Source: Azoarcus sp. KH32C
GTDB taxonomy: Bacteria > Pseudomonadota > Gammaproteobacteria > Burkholderiales > Rhodocyclaceae
Length of the DNA stretch: 64,000 nt
Reading direction: 5' to 3'
Assembly (NCBI RefSeq): GCF_000349945.1
Contig: NC_020516.1
Coordinates: forward strand, 1,364,001 to 1,428,000
Shown piece after piece: positions 1-8,278 of the stretch. The notes beneath the pieces are model-generated. The model saw nothing but the letters and a program-made list of their open reading frames with translations, searched no databases and was not told the origin of the DNA. The position numbers and the translations under genes were made by a program. Within the stretch, counting starts at the first letter, position 1; every line of letters starts with the position of its first letter.

Positions 1-915
1 GTCGAAGGACTCGACGAGGGTGCCGTTGATCAGGCCCAGCCAGTTGCGGTAGGCGATGACCTTGTCTTCGGCGTCGACGGCGGCGACCGAGTCTTCGCAG
101 TCCATGATCGTCGAGATGGCGGCTTCGACGAGGACGTCCTTGATGCCTGCGGCGTCGGTCTTGCCGATCATGTGGCCGCGGTCGATCTGGATCTCGAGGT
201 GCAGGCCGTTGTTACGCAGCAGCACGGCCGAGGGAGCCGCGGCCGCGCCCTGATAGCCGGCGAACTTGGTCGGCTCGGCGAGTGCGGTCTGGCTGCCGTC
301 CTGCAGCGTGACGACGAGTTGGCCGCCGACGACGGAGTACAGTACGGCCTGGCTGTGGTCGCCCTGGGCGAGCGGGGCGGCCTGGTTCAGGACGTCGCGC
401 GCAAAGGCGATGACGCGTGCGCCGCGGACCGGGTTGAAGCTCGCGCCGGCTTCGGCGCCGCCGTCGGAGGGGATCGCGTCGGTGCCGTAGAGGGCATCGT
501 ACAGGCTGCCCCAGCGCGCGTTGGCGGCGTTCAGCGCGTAGCGCGCGTTCATGATCGGCACGACGAGTTGCGGGCCGGACTGGTCGCGCAATTCGGAGTC
601 GACGTTGGCGGTCGTGACCTTGAACGGCGCCGGCACGGGCTGCAGGTAGCCGATCGACTCGAGGAAGCTGCGGTAGGCCGCCATGTCCTGGATCGGGCCG
701 GGGTTCGCGCGGTGCCAGGTGTCGAGCTGGGTCTGCAGGCGGTCGCGTTCGGCGAGGAGGGCGCGGTTCTTCGGCGCGAGTTCGTTGGCGAGCTCGCTGA
801 AGCCTTTCCAGAAGGCGCCGGCGTCGATGCCGGTGCCGGGCAGGACTTCGGTCTCGACGAAGCGGTGCAGTTCGGCATCAACCTGCAGCTGGTGGCATTG
901 GATTCTCGTGCTCAT
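1..915 (-). CDS. glcB: Malate synthase G, N-terminal part (cut by window edge)
   Basis: Malate synthase G condenses glyoxylate with acetyl-CoA to malate in the cytoplasm (glyoxylate and glycolate use). The reading frame starts at the ATG at 915 and stays open for 305 codons to the window edge. The protein begins MSTRIQCHQLQVDAEL and contains family blocks such as NARYALNAANARWGSLYDAL, FNPVRGARVIAF and IMDCEDSVAAVDAEDK, typical of the long G isoform (about 720 residues). The C-terminal catalytic half lies outside the window. It sits 12 bases downstream of the TSUP permease gene and is probably the last gene of the dehalogenase-permease-glcB operon. The assignment is secure; only completeness cannot be judged. 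Confidence 0.95.
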   Translation of the reverse strand, partial: MSTRIQCHQLQVDAELHRFVETEVLPGTGIDAGAFWKGFSELANELAPKNRALLAERDRLQTQLDTWHRANPGPIQDMAAYRSFLESIGYLQPVPAPFKVTTANVDSELRDQSGPQLVVPIMNARYALNAANARWGSLYDALYGTDAIPSDGGAEAGASFNPVRGARVIAFARDVLNQAAPLAQGDHSQAVLYSVVGGQLVVTLQDGSQTALAEPTKFAGYQGAAAAPSAVLLRNNGLHLEIQIDRGHMIGKTDAAGIKDVLVEAAISTIMDCEDSVAAVDAEDKVIAYRNWLGLINGTLVESFD

Positions 916-927
916 GATTCCTCGCTC

Positions 928-1704
928 TTAGTTCAGATAGGTCTTGCAGAAATAATAGGTGGTCAAAACGCTTCCCACACCGATGATGAAGCGCCGCAAC
1001 CACGTGGCTGGCACCTTGCGGGCGCCGACCGCTCCCCAATAACCGCCGATTGCCGCGGTGACGATCATGACCAGCGTGTGTGGCCAGCTCACCGCGCCGG
1101 CGATGACGAAAGTGACGACGGCGACGCTGTAGATGATCGCCGACAGCCAGTTCTTGAGTGCGTTGATGTCGTGGATGTCGCGGTGGCCCTGGATCGCGAG
1201 CGCGGCGATCATCACGATGCCCATGCCGGCGCCGAAGAAGCCGCCGTACACCGAGACGATCAGCTGGAACAGCAGTCCGCCGGCGCTGCCGTGCGACGGG
1301 CCTTGCCCGGCGCGATCGCGCAGGCGGTTCAACAGCGCCGAGATCCGTCCGCTGCCGGCAAACATCACGGTCGCGATCAGCAGCAGCCAAGGGATCAGCT
1401 TCGAGAAGGTGTCGTCTTGCGTCGCGAGGAGCAGCAGTCCGCCGGCGACGCCGCCGACCAGCGCCACCGCCGACAGTGCCGGAAGGCCCTTGCTGAAGCG
1501 GCTCAATTCGCGCCGATACGCCCAGGCGCTCGACAGGCTCGCCGGCCACAGCGCGACCGCATTGCTCGCGTTCGCGACCACCGGCGGCACGCCGATCGCG
1601 AGCAGCGCGGGAAACGAGAAGAAGGTGCCGCCCCCGGCAACGGAGTTCATCGCGCCGGCCATCGCGGCGGCGATTCCGATGACGAGGATGTCGGTGGGGT
1701 TCAT
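928..1704 (-). CDS. TSUP (TauE/SafE-like) membrane permease
   Basis: A 258-residue inner-membrane protein of the TauE/SafE (TSUP) family, whose members export or import sulfite, sulfoacetate and other small organic anions. It shows the family N-terminal signature (residues about 20-30, NSVAGGGTFFSFP) and the second repeat block YGGFFGAGMGI, with about eight hydrophobic segments. Its ATG overlaps the stop of the dehalogenase gene by four bases (ATGA), so the two are translationally coupled. The substrate cannot be read from sequence. The position between a haloacid dehalogenase and malate synthase suggests a small carboxylate, but this is inference. Confidence 0.85.
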   Translation of the reverse strand: MNPTDILVIGIAAAMAGAMNSVAGGGTFFSFPALLAIGVPPVVANASNAVALWPASLSSAWAYRRELSRFSKGLPALSAVALVGGVAGGLLLLATQDDTFSKLIPWLLLIATVMFAGSGRISALLNRLRDRAGQGPSHGSAGGLLFQLIVSVYGGFFGAGMGIVMIAALAIQGHRDIHDINALKNWLSAIIYSVAVVTFVIAGAVSWPHTLVMIVTAAIGGYWGAVGARKVPATWLRRFIIGVGSVLTTYYFCKTYLN

Positions 1705-2408
1705 CGACGGCCGTCCTGGCGGAAGCGGGCCTGCACGAAGTCGACGACGTCCGTCAGGCGTTGTCCGGTTGCCGTCGGTGTCACGCCGAGCTCTTCGATC
1801 GGCTGCTGGGTGCGGTTGATCCAGAAGGTGGTGTAGCCGAACCAGGTCGCGCCGGCGGCATCCCAACCGTTCGAGGAGACGAATAGGATCTCGCGCGCCG
1901 GGCAGCCGAAAGCGTCGGGGCCGAGCTGGTAGGCGGCGTCGGCGGTCTTGTACTGGCGCACGGCGTCCACCGACAGCACGTGGGCGAAGAGCCCGCTCAT
2001 GCCGGCGCTGCGGATCGCGACACCGAGCATTTCCGGCGTACCGTTCGACAGGATCGCCATCGGCACCCCGAGCTCGCGCAGTGCCTTCAGTGCGCCGAGG
2101 TTTTCCGGGAAGGGCGACAGGCACGCATACTGGTTCATCAGTTGCCGGCGCTGGGAGTCGGTCATCGCAAGACCGAGCTTCTTCGCCGAGTACACGAGTC
2201 CGTCCTCGGTCACTTCGAGGAAGGGCTTGTAGCGCCCCGAGAGGGTGCGCAGGAAACTGTATTCGATCTGCTTGAGCCGCCACAGCGCCGTGAGCGCCTC
2301 GCCCTTGCCCGGGAAGAGCTGTTCGGCCAGCGCGCCGACGGAATACACGTCGAACAGCGTGCCGTAGGCGTCGAAGGCGATGGCGCGGATGCGCTCGGGC
2401 GATTTCAT
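1701..2408 (-). CDS. L-2-haloacid dehalogenase (HAD type II)
   Basis: A 235-residue cytoplasmic hydrolase of the HAD superfamily, type II haloacid dehalogenase branch, which turns L-2-haloalkanoates into D-2-hydroxy acids. The nucleophile Asp lies in AFDAYGTLFDV (residues 10-20). The motif II block is AILSNGTPEML, the lysine block is VRQYKTADAAYQLG and the terminal signature is LFVSSNGWDAAGATWFGY. That is the SSN-x-WD-x2-GA pattern of true L-DEX enzymes rather than phosphoglycolate phosphatases. First gene of a probable three-gene operon with the permease and glcB, divergent from the LysR gene. Haloacetate to glycolate, then glyoxylate, then malate would be a coherent route, but no glycolate oxidase is visible here. 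Confidence 0.85.
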   Translation of the reverse strand: MKSPERIRAIAFDAYGTLFDVYSVGALAEQLFPGKGEALTALWRLKQIEYSFLRTLSGRYKPFLEVTEDGLVYSAKKLGLAMTDSQRRQLMNQYACLSPFPENLGALKALRELGVPMAILSNGTPEMLGVAIRSAGMSGLFAHVLSVDAVRQYKTADAAYQLGPDAFGCPAREILFVSSNGWDAAGATWFGYTTFWINRTQQPIEELGVTPTATGQRLTDVVDFVQARFRQDGRR

Positions 2409-2592
2409 GGGGCTCCGGGTCCGTGAGGTCGGTCAGTTATTGCCGCCAGCGTGCGCGGATTTCTCGCGGCCCGCTGGCGTCTTTCGTATCGGGTAGCGTC
2501 TCCTCCACCCTGAATTTAGAGCGAGTGTATTGATATCTTGTATAAGACTGAATACCTTATTCGGTCAATTGATCTTGTACTAATAGTAAAAA
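2409..2592. promoter_or_regulatory. Divergent promoter region, dehalogenase operon / lysR
   Basis: The 184 bases between the two divergent start codons turn markedly A+T-rich from about 2510 to 2592. They hold an imperfect inverted repeat at 2547-2565 (ACTGAATA, three-base spacer, TATTCGGT; one mismatch), which fits the dyad type bound by LysR regulators. No clear Shine-Dalgarno sequence precedes the lysR ATG. The usual LysR arrangement would have the regulator act on both the operon and itself from this region; that is inference. Confidence 0.5.
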
Positions 2593-3498
2593 ATGGATGC
2601 CTTTAAGCAGGTCGAAAGCTTCGTTAGCGTCGCGACCCGAGGTAGTTTGTCGGCGGCGGCGCGGGCGGAAGGGGTCACGCCGGCGGTGATCGGACGTCGT
2701 CTGGATGCGCTGGAACATCGGTTGGGGGTCAAGCTGCTGACGCGCACGACACGCAGCATCGCGCTCACCTTCGAGGGCACGGCCTTCCTCGAAGACTGCC
2801 AGCGCATCCTCAACGACCTCGCCAACGCCGAGGCCTCGGTGAGTCTCGGTGGCGTCAAGGCGAGCGGTCATGTGCGGGTGTCGGCCCCCGCCGGCTTCGG
2901 GCGGCTGCATGTTGCGCCGCTGCTGCGGGACTTCCTGGAAGTGAATCCGGACGTCACCTGTACGCTGGACCTCGCCGACCGTCTCGTCGATCTCGTCAAT
3001 GAGAACATCGACTGCGCAATCCGCATCGGTGAGTTGGCCGATTCGAGCCTGGTGTCGATCCGGCTCGCGGACAACCGGCGCGTCGTCGTCGCGAGCCCGT
3101 CGTATCTGGCGCGCCACGGCTCCCCGCAGACGCCGCAGGATCTCGCCGGCCACAACTGCCTGTCGCTCGGCCAGCAGCGCGGCTGGCTCTTTTGCGACGA
3201 GAAGGGGGAGACGATCTCGGTGAAGGTCGGAGGCCGCCTCGAATGCAACGACGGTGCGGTGCTGCACGAATGGGCGCTCGCCGGCGACGGCCTCGCGTGG
3301 CGCTCGCTATGGGAGGTCAATGCCGACCTTCGGGCAGGTCGGCTGGTATCGGTGCTCGATGAGTTCGCCGGGCCGACGATGGGGATCTACGCGGTATTCC
3401 CCCAGCGCAAGCGCCTCGCGCTGCGCGTGCGTCTGCTGATCGACCATCTCAAGAATCACTACGGGCGGCCCGACTACTGGGCCTCGCCGCCGGGCTGA
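2593..3498 (+). CDS. LysR-family transcriptional regulator
   Basis: A 301-residue DNA-binding regulator. The N-terminal winged helix-turn-helix (about residues 1-60) has the typical order: FVSVATRGSLSAAARAEGV, then IGRRLDALEHRLGVKLLTR. The effector-binding domain (about 90-295) shows HVRVSAPAGFGR and the family IRIGELADSSLV block. It is transcribed away from the haloacid dehalogenase-TSUP-glcB set and probably controls it in response to a small carboxylate. Effector and direction of regulation cannot be read from sequence. Confidence 0.92.
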   Translation: MDAFKQVESFVSVATRGSLSAAARAEGVTPAVIGRRLDALEHRLGVKLLTRTTRSIALTFEGTAFLEDCQRILNDLANAEASVSLGGVKASGHVRVSAPAGFGRLHVAPLLRDFLEVNPDVTCTLDLADRLVDLVNENIDCAIRIGELADSSLVSIRLADNRRVVVASPSYLARHGSPQTPQDLAGHNCLSLGQQRGWLFCDEKGETISVKVGGRLECNDGAVLHEWALAGDGLAWRSLWEVNADLRAGRLVSVLDEFAGPTMGIYAVFPQRKRLALRVRLLIDHLKNHYGRPDYWASPPG

Positions 3499-3527
3499 GT
3501 TCTATCCGACGGGGAAGGCATACGCGT

Positions 3528-5138
3528 TCAGGCGGCCTTGCGCAGGTGGCGCGCGAGCGCCTTGTCCGTCTTCATGATGTGATTGACGAGCCAGTCGCGC
3601 AGAAAGCTCAGCAGTTCGGACGAAAGCGCTTCCCCCCTGTCGAACTGGGTCTTGCGGGCCACGACGTCGGCGACGAGTTGCTTGTGTTCCTGCTGGTGAC
3701 GGAAGAGGTCCGGGTAATTGGCCTGCTTCATCATTGTTTCTTCGAACTCGAAGTGGAACGCCGTGTAGCGGATCAGCTCGTCGAGAACGGCTCCGACGCC
3801 GCCACGATCTTCTCCGCGCTGCATCATCTCGTTGAGCCGATTGGCCAGTTCGATGAGTTTGCGATGTTGTGCGTCGATGTCGTTGTGACCGGTCGCCAGC
3901 GCGCCGTTCCAGCTCATTACCGGCGCGACGGCGATCCGCGCTCGTCCGCTCGACACCTTGCTGTCGCCCAGATCGGCGAAGAAGTCCAGCCGCTTCAACA
4001 GGTTCGTCGAGAACTGTTCAAGGCTGGCCGAAGTCGTCGAGGCCTCGGCGATGATCGCCTCGGCCTTTTCCGCCGCAGCCACCATGTTCGCGACGCCGAC
4101 CACGATCTCCCGCGCTTGCGTGCTTTCGCTAGCTGTTGCCGCAGCGAGCTGCGTGATCTTTGCGAGCGTCTCCTCCGCGCGTTCCTTGATCCGGCCCAGC
4201 ATCTCGGCGGCATCCTGCGCTTCGCGTACGCCGCCCTCGAGTTCCGGCGACACCGACTCGAGCTGCTGCACGGCATTGTGCGTGTCGCCCTGGATCGTCG
4301 CAATCATGCGGGAAATTTCGGCCGTCGCGCCGGCCGTCCGTTCCGCCAGTTTGCGGACCTCATCGGCAACGACCGCGAAGCCGCGGCCCTGTTCGCCGGC
4401 ACGAGCGGCTTCGATTGCGGCGTTGAGCGCAAGCAGGTTGGTCTGGTCGGCGATCTCGCGAATGATGTTGGCGATGCTGCCAATCTCGCGGGTGCCGTCG
4501 AGCAGCGAGTTCATTTGCGAGGAGGTCACGGTGACAGAGTCGACGATCCGTCGCATCTTGTCGGCCGCCCCGACGACGAGTTGCTGCCCGCTGCGGGACA
4601 GTTCCGCGACTTCGCGGGAGTCGGACTCGGTTTCGGAGGCGAGCGCCGAGACCACGCCGATGTTGCGATCGATCTGGTCGATGGCGCTCTCGACCTCCCG
4701 GTTCGTGCTCGCCTGCATTTGCAGGGTCAGCGCCATCTCGGTGGTCTGCGCGGAAATCCGGCTGACTTCGCCGGATACGGCCCGGGCGTCTCCGCTGATC
4801 CCCGCGACGACGCCGCGCTGCGATTGCATGGCCTCGCGCAGTGAGGCGGAGAGGCTGCCATCGTTTCCGCCGAGCCCGGTGTCGGCGAAACGGCCGTTGC
4901 GCATCTGTTGCAGCAAGTGGTTCATCTCGGGCAGATCGTCGCCGATCTGACGCAAGATCATCGAGCGTGCGACGGCCTGAGCTGCTGTGACCACAATGCC
5001 CCCGCCCAGCAGCACCATCCACGCCCTTTGAGCGAGTTCCGCGGACCATGCCAGCAACAGCGCCGTCCCAGTGCAGACGACGAGTGTCACCCCGAGGGGG
5101 TACAGAAGGGTGAGACTCACGCGCGGATGACGAGTCAT
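3528..5138 (-). CDS. Methyl-accepting chemotaxis protein with C-terminal hemerythrin domain
   Basis: A 536-residue chemoreceptor. Two hydrophobic helices (about 9-31 and 37-58) with almost no periplasmic loop anchor it in the inner membrane, so sensing must be cytoplasmic or in the membrane. The signalling hairpin tip is at about 228-268 (EIADQTNLLALNAAIEAARAG). A bacteriohemerythrin domain follows from about 405 with the full di-iron ligand set: H418, H462, E466, H481, H485, H520 and D525. Such domains bind O2 reversibly, as in DcrH of Desulfovibrio, so aerotaxis or redox taxis is likely. It is a single gene, convergent with lysR, and the start has GGGA upstream. Identity is secure; the ligand is inferred. 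Confidence 0.93.
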   Translation of the reverse strand: MTRHPRVSLTLLYPLGVTLVVCTGTALLLAWSAELAQRAWMVLLGGGIVVTAAQAVARSMILRQIGDDLPEMNHLLQQMRNGRFADTGLGGNDGSLSASLREAMQSQRGVVAGISGDARAVSGEVSRISAQTTEMALTLQMQASTNREVESAIDQIDRNIGVVSALASETESDSREVAELSRSGQQLVVGAADKMRRIVDSVTVTSSQMNSLLDGTREIGSIANIIREIADQTNLLALNAAIEAARAGEQGRGFAVVADEVRKLAERTAGATAEISRMIATIQGDTHNAVQQLESVSPELEGGVREAQDAAEMLGRIKERAEETLAKITQLAAATASESTQAREIVVGVANMVAAAEKAEAIIAEASTTSASLEQFSTNLLKRLDFFADLGDSKVSSGRARIAVAPVMSWNGALATGHNDIDAQHRKLIELANRLNEMMQRGEDRGGVGAVLDELIRYTAFHFEFEETMMKQANYPDLFRHQQEHKQLVADVVARKTQFDRGEALSSELLSFLRDWLVNHIMKTDKALARHLRKAA

Positions 5139-5289
5139 GGTGTTCCCTGTTCGGTTGTGCCGGCGATGGATTCAACCACGGTTGTATCGTGGTTTTGCGA
5201 GTATATCTTTCGTTATAGAGATGAAGGCGGCTTTCGGTCGGCTTCGACTCGATCGTGTGGAAAAAGTCCGCCGTCTTGGGACGAGGGGC

Positions 5290-5319
5290 TTGTACAGCCT
5301 GGAAAAATTACGCTATAGT
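5290..5319 (+). promoter_or_regulatory. Sigma-70 type promoter of tRNA-Thr
   Basis: TTGTAC at 5290-5295 and TATAGT at 5314-5319 are separated by 18 bases. They lie 11 bases before the mature tRNA 5' end, the distance expected for a short tRNA leader. The -10 matches consensus at five of six positions; the -35 is weak. Confidence 0.5.
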
Positions 5320-5330
5320 TTCGCTTCTTT

Positions 5331-5406
<76 letters not shown>

Positions 5407-5413
5407 GGTTCAC

Positions 5414-5443
5414 GCAAAAGGCCACCTCCGGGTGGCCTTTTGC
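5414..5443 (+). terminator. Rho-independent terminator after tRNA-Thr
   Basis: Perfect 13-base-pair stem (GCAAAAGGCCACC against its complement) with a TCCG loop and a TTTT tract in the 3' arm. It begins seven bases after the tRNA CCA end. Confidence 0.9.
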
Positions 5444-5687
5444 ATTTCTGCTTTTACCGGCGCTCCGCTACCATGCTTCTGATAGATGGTACTGGTCCGC
5501 GGTCGGGCTGGATGTCTCGCGCGTCCGGCGGGTGTATCCGGCTTCGTGGGCCATGGCGGTGCGTTACGTTTCCAGAATTCGGAAAGGCGCACTTCATCGG
5601 TGCCTCATAAGCACCTTTCGAGTGCGCTGTCATGTCCGGGTGTGGCCGGTTTCCTACAAAATGTCTGTTTTTGAACAGTAATTTTGC
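5444..5687. other. Leader region of the ATP-grasp/Anbu cluster
   Basis: No convincing gene is visible between the tRNA terminator and the first ligase gene. Near its right end lies a small perfect inverted repeat at 5665-5678 (CTGTT, four-base spacer, AACAG) in an A+T-rich stretch that is the likely promoter area. The repeat resembles but does not match a LexA box. Confidence 0.4.
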
Positions 5688-7175
5688 ATGGCACGGTCTT
5701 CGCTGATGTCCGATCAATTGTCTTGGGATCGATCTATCATGGCGCCGGTTTTCTACGATGAAATGCACAGCGGACCCGCCGAAACGCGCCCGCACTACGT
5801 ACCGTTCGAAACCTGGGCAAAGGCGCTGCCGCCGGAAGTGATGGCGCGCAAGCGTGCGGAAGCCGATCTCGCCTTCCGTCGTCTCGGCATCACTTTCGCC
5901 GTCTATGGCGAGGAGGCGGGGACGGAGCGGCTCATTCCCTTCGACACCATCCCGCGGATCATCCCCAACGCGGAGTGGAAGACGCTGCGGGCCGGCCTGA
6001 AGCAGCGGGTGCGTGCGCTCAACATGTTCCTGGACGACATCTACAACGACCAGAACATCCTTCGCGCAGGGCGTATTCCCGCCGACGAAGTGCTCCGCAA
6101 CGCGCAGTTCCGTCCGGAGATGAAGGGCTTCAAGGTCCCGAACGGCATCTACGCGCACATCGCGGGTGTCGACGTCGTGCGCGCCGGGGCAGGGGAGTTC
6201 TACGTCCTGGAGGACAACCTGCGCGTGCCGTCGGGCGTGTCCTACATGCTTGAAGACCGCAAGATGATGATGCGGCTCTTCCCCGAGCTCTTCGCGCAGC
6301 AGAAGATCGCGCCGGTCGAGCACTATCCCGACCTGCTGCTCGAGACCTTGCGCGCCGTGGCGCCGACGGGCGTCGATGACCCGACCGTGGTCGTGATGAC
6401 GCCGGGGGCCTTCAATTCGGCGTATTTCGAGCACTCCTTCCTCGCCCAGCAGATGGGCGTGGAGCTCGTCGAAGGGCGCGACCTCTTCATCGAGAACGAA
6501 TCGGTCTATATGCGCACGACGCGGGGTCCGAAGCGCGTCGACGTGATCTACCGGCGCATCGATGACGACTTCCTCGATCCGCTCGCCTTCCGCGCAGACT
6601 CGATGCTCGGTGTGCCGGGGCTGCTGAAGGCCTACCACTCGGGCCGGGTGACGCTGTGCAACGCGATCGGCACCGGCGTCGCGGATGACAAGTCGATCTA
6701 CCCCTACGTCGGCGAGATGGTGCGCTTTTATCTTGGCGAGGAGCCGATCCTCAACAACGTGCCGACCTATCGCTGCCGCGAAAAGGACGATCTGCGCTAC
6801 GTGCTGGATCACCTTCCCGACCTGGTGGTGAAGGAGGTGCACGGCGCCGGCGGCTACGGGATGCTGGTCGGGCCGGCGGCGACGAAGGCGGAGATCGAGC
6901 AGTTCCGTAAGGTGCTGGTCGCGCATCCGGAGAAATACATCGCCCAGCCGACGCTCGCGCTGTCGACTTGTCCGACTTACGTCGAGAGCGGCATCGCGCC
7001 GCGGCACATCGACCTGCGGCCCTTCGTGCTGTCCGGCAAAGAGATTTCGCTCGTGCCGGGTGGATTGACGCGGGTCGCGCTGCGCGAGGGCTCACTGGTG
7101 GTCAATTCCTCACAGGGGGGAGGGACGAAGGACACGTGGGTGCTGGAGAACGGCCATGCCGAACCGCAGCGCTGA
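5688..7175 (+). CDS. Circularly permuted ATP-grasp type 2 protein (predicted peptide/amide ligase)
   Basis: A 495-residue cytoplasmic protein of the circularly permuted ATP-grasp family (former DUF404/DUF407). Such enzymes are predicted to make amide bonds using ATP; no substrate is known. Family blocks seen are FYDEMHSG near the start, GITFAVYGEEAGTERLIPFD, RIPADEVLRNAQFRPEMKG, VLEDNLRVPSGVSYMLE, VVKEVHGAGGYGML and the C-terminal QGGGTKDTWVL. The start is uncertain. ATG 5688, 5706 and 5739 are in frame and none has a strong ribosome site; homologous sequence begins just after 5739, where a GGGA lies ten bases upstream. It leads a cluster with alpha-E, Anbu and transglutaminase-like genes, an association noted in comparative studies of amidoligases. 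Confidence 0.88.
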   Translation: MARSSLMSDQLSWDRSIMAPVFYDEMHSGPAETRPHYVPFETWAKALPPEVMARKRAEADLAFRRLGITFAVYGEEAGTERLIPFDTIPRIIPNAEWKTLRAGLKQRVRALNMFLDDIYNDQNILRAGRIPADEVLRNAQFRPEMKGFKVPNGIYAHIAGVDVVRAGAGEFYVLEDNLRVPSGVSYMLEDRKMMMRLFPELFAQQKIAPVEHYPDLLLETLRAVAPTGVDDPTVVVMTPGAFNSAYFEHSFLAQQMGVELVEGRDLFIENESVYMRTTRGPKRVDVIYRRIDDDFLDPLAFRADSMLGVPGLLKAYHSGRVTLCNAIGTGVADDKSIYPYVGEMVRFYLGEEPILNNVPTYRCREKDDLRYVLDHLPDLVVKEVHGAGGYGMLVGPAATKAEIEQFRKVLVAHPEKYIAQPTLALSTCPTYVESGIAPRHIDLRPFVLSGKEISLVPGGLTRVALREGSLVVNSSQGGGTKDTWVLENGHAEPQR

Positions 7176-7226
7176 CATGTCGCCGCTTTCCGCCATCCCG
7201 ACGACCGCCGCCCTGGAGCCCGCAAA

Positions 7227-8264
7227 ATGCTGAGCCGTACCGCCGATCACCTCTTCTGGATGGCCCGTTATTCCGAGCGCGCAGAGAACCTCGCGCGGCT
7301 GCTGGACGTCACCTATCAGATGTCGCTCGTGCCGCACGACGAGGAGAGCGAGCGCAGCAGCTGGAACGCGATCATCGTGCTGAACAGCCTGGAAGATGCC
7401 TACGCCAAGCGGCACCAGGAGATCACGGCCGCGAAGGTGCTGCATTTCATGGTGCGCGATGAAACGCATTCTTCGTCGATCTACAGCTGCCTGCGCGCCG
7501 CGCGCGAGAATGCGCACGCCGTACGTGGCACTCTGACTGCGGAGATGTGGGAGACGATCAACGAGACCTGGCTGCACCTTCGGACGCTGAGTTTCGAATC
7601 GATCTACGAGGCGGGCGTGGCCGCTTTCTTCGACTGGGTCAAGCAGCGGGCGTCGCTGCTGCGCGGGGCGATGTTCGGCACGATGCTGCGCGATGAGGCC
7701 TTCCATTTCATCCGGCTCGGTGCCTTGCTCGAGCGCGCCGATAATACGGCGCGGATCCTCGACGTGAAGTACCACATCCTGTCGGCGCCCGTGCAAAGGC
7801 AGCCCCAGGTCCAGGTCCAGACGCAAAGCCAAAGCCAAGGCAAGACCCAAAGCCAAAGTCAAAGTCAAAGTCAAAGTCAAAGTCAAAGCGACGACCTGGT
7901 GGCCGCGAGCGACTACTACCACTGGGGCGCGCTGCTGCGTTCGGTATCGGCCTTCGAGGTATACCGCAAGGTCTATCGCGACGTGATCACCCCCGAACGT
8001 GTCGCGGAACTGCTGATCCTGCGTGAGGACCTGCCGCGTTCGCTGCACTCATGTGTGGAGGGCGTGGTGTCGGTGCTGGACCATGTGCGCAACAGCCGTT
8101 CGGACGAAACGGTCCGCCGTGCCGGGCAGCTGTATGCGTCGCTGCGCTATGGCCGCATGGAGGACATCTACGCGAAGGGTCTGCACGCTTGGCTCGATGA
8201 CTTCATCGGGTGCATCGGCGACCTCGGCGGCCGCATCAGCGAGGACTTTCTCGTCGGCGCCTGA
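7227..8264 (+). CDS. Alpha-E domain protein (DUF403)
   Basis: A 345-residue all-helical protein beginning MLSRTADHLFWMARYSERAENLARLL cut here to its key SRTADHLFWMARYSERAEN block, the hallmark of the alpha-E family. The family is always found with circularly permuted ATP-grasp ligases; its role is unknown. GGAG at 7215 supports the ATG at 7227. Residues about 190-222 are a low-complexity linker of alternating Gln and Ser, encoded by near-perfect six-base repeats and inserted before the last helical part (DDLVAASDYYHWGALLRS). The stand-alone form here duplicates the C-terminal half of the 871-residue fusion encoded downstream. Confidence 0.88.
   Translation: MLSRTADHLFWMARYSERAENLARLLDVTYQMSLVPHDEESERSSWNAIIVLNSLEDAYAKRHQEITAAKVLHFMVRDETHSSSIYSCLRAARENAHAVRGTLTAEMWETINETWLHLRTLSFESIYEAGVAAFFDWVKQRASLLRGAMFGTMLRDEAFHFIRLGALLERADNTARILDVKYHILSAPVQRQPQVQVQTQSQSQGKTQSQSQSQSQSQSQSDDLVAASDYYHWGALLRSVSAFEVYRKVYRDVITPERVAELLILREDLPRSLHSCVEGVVSVLDHVRNSRSDETVRRAGQLYASLRYGRMEDIYAKGLHAWLDDFIGCIGDLGGRISEDFLVGA
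7824..7888 (+). repeat. In-frame hexanucleotide tandem repeat (CAAAGY)n
   Basis: About ten to eleven copies of a six-base unit CAAAG(C/T), some degenerate. The unbroken stretch of CAAAGT units runs from about 7854 to 7883. The period is two codons, so changes in copy number would lengthen or shorten the Gln-Ser linker of the alpha-E protein without shifting frame. Confidence 0.9.
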
Positions 8265-8278
8265 CAGGAGCGTTCATC

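Noticed and set aside
172..1836. Long open frame (554 codons) antisense to malate synthase, permease and dehalogenase
   Set aside because: Arg/Gly/Ala/Asp-rich composition and no motif; it is the antisense shadow expected in high-G+C DNA, while the minus-strand proteins are clear family members.
3546..4844. Long plus-strand frame opposite the hemerythrin chemoreceptor
   Set aside because: Composition typical of an antisense frame; the chemoreceptor with complete ligand set is real.
5410..5592. 60-residue minus-strand frame after tRNA-Thr
   Set aside because: It overlaps the tRNA terminator, has no ribosome site and no homologous features.
5665..5678. LexA-like box CTGTT-TTTG-AACAG before the ATP-grasp gene
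   Set aside because: The spacing is CTGT-N6-ACAG, not the N8 of betaproteobacterial LexA sites. Kept only as an unnamed inverted repeat.
7824..7888. CRISPR-like repeat run
   Set aside because: Units are six bases without spacers and lie in frame inside a coding region; a simple tandem repeat.
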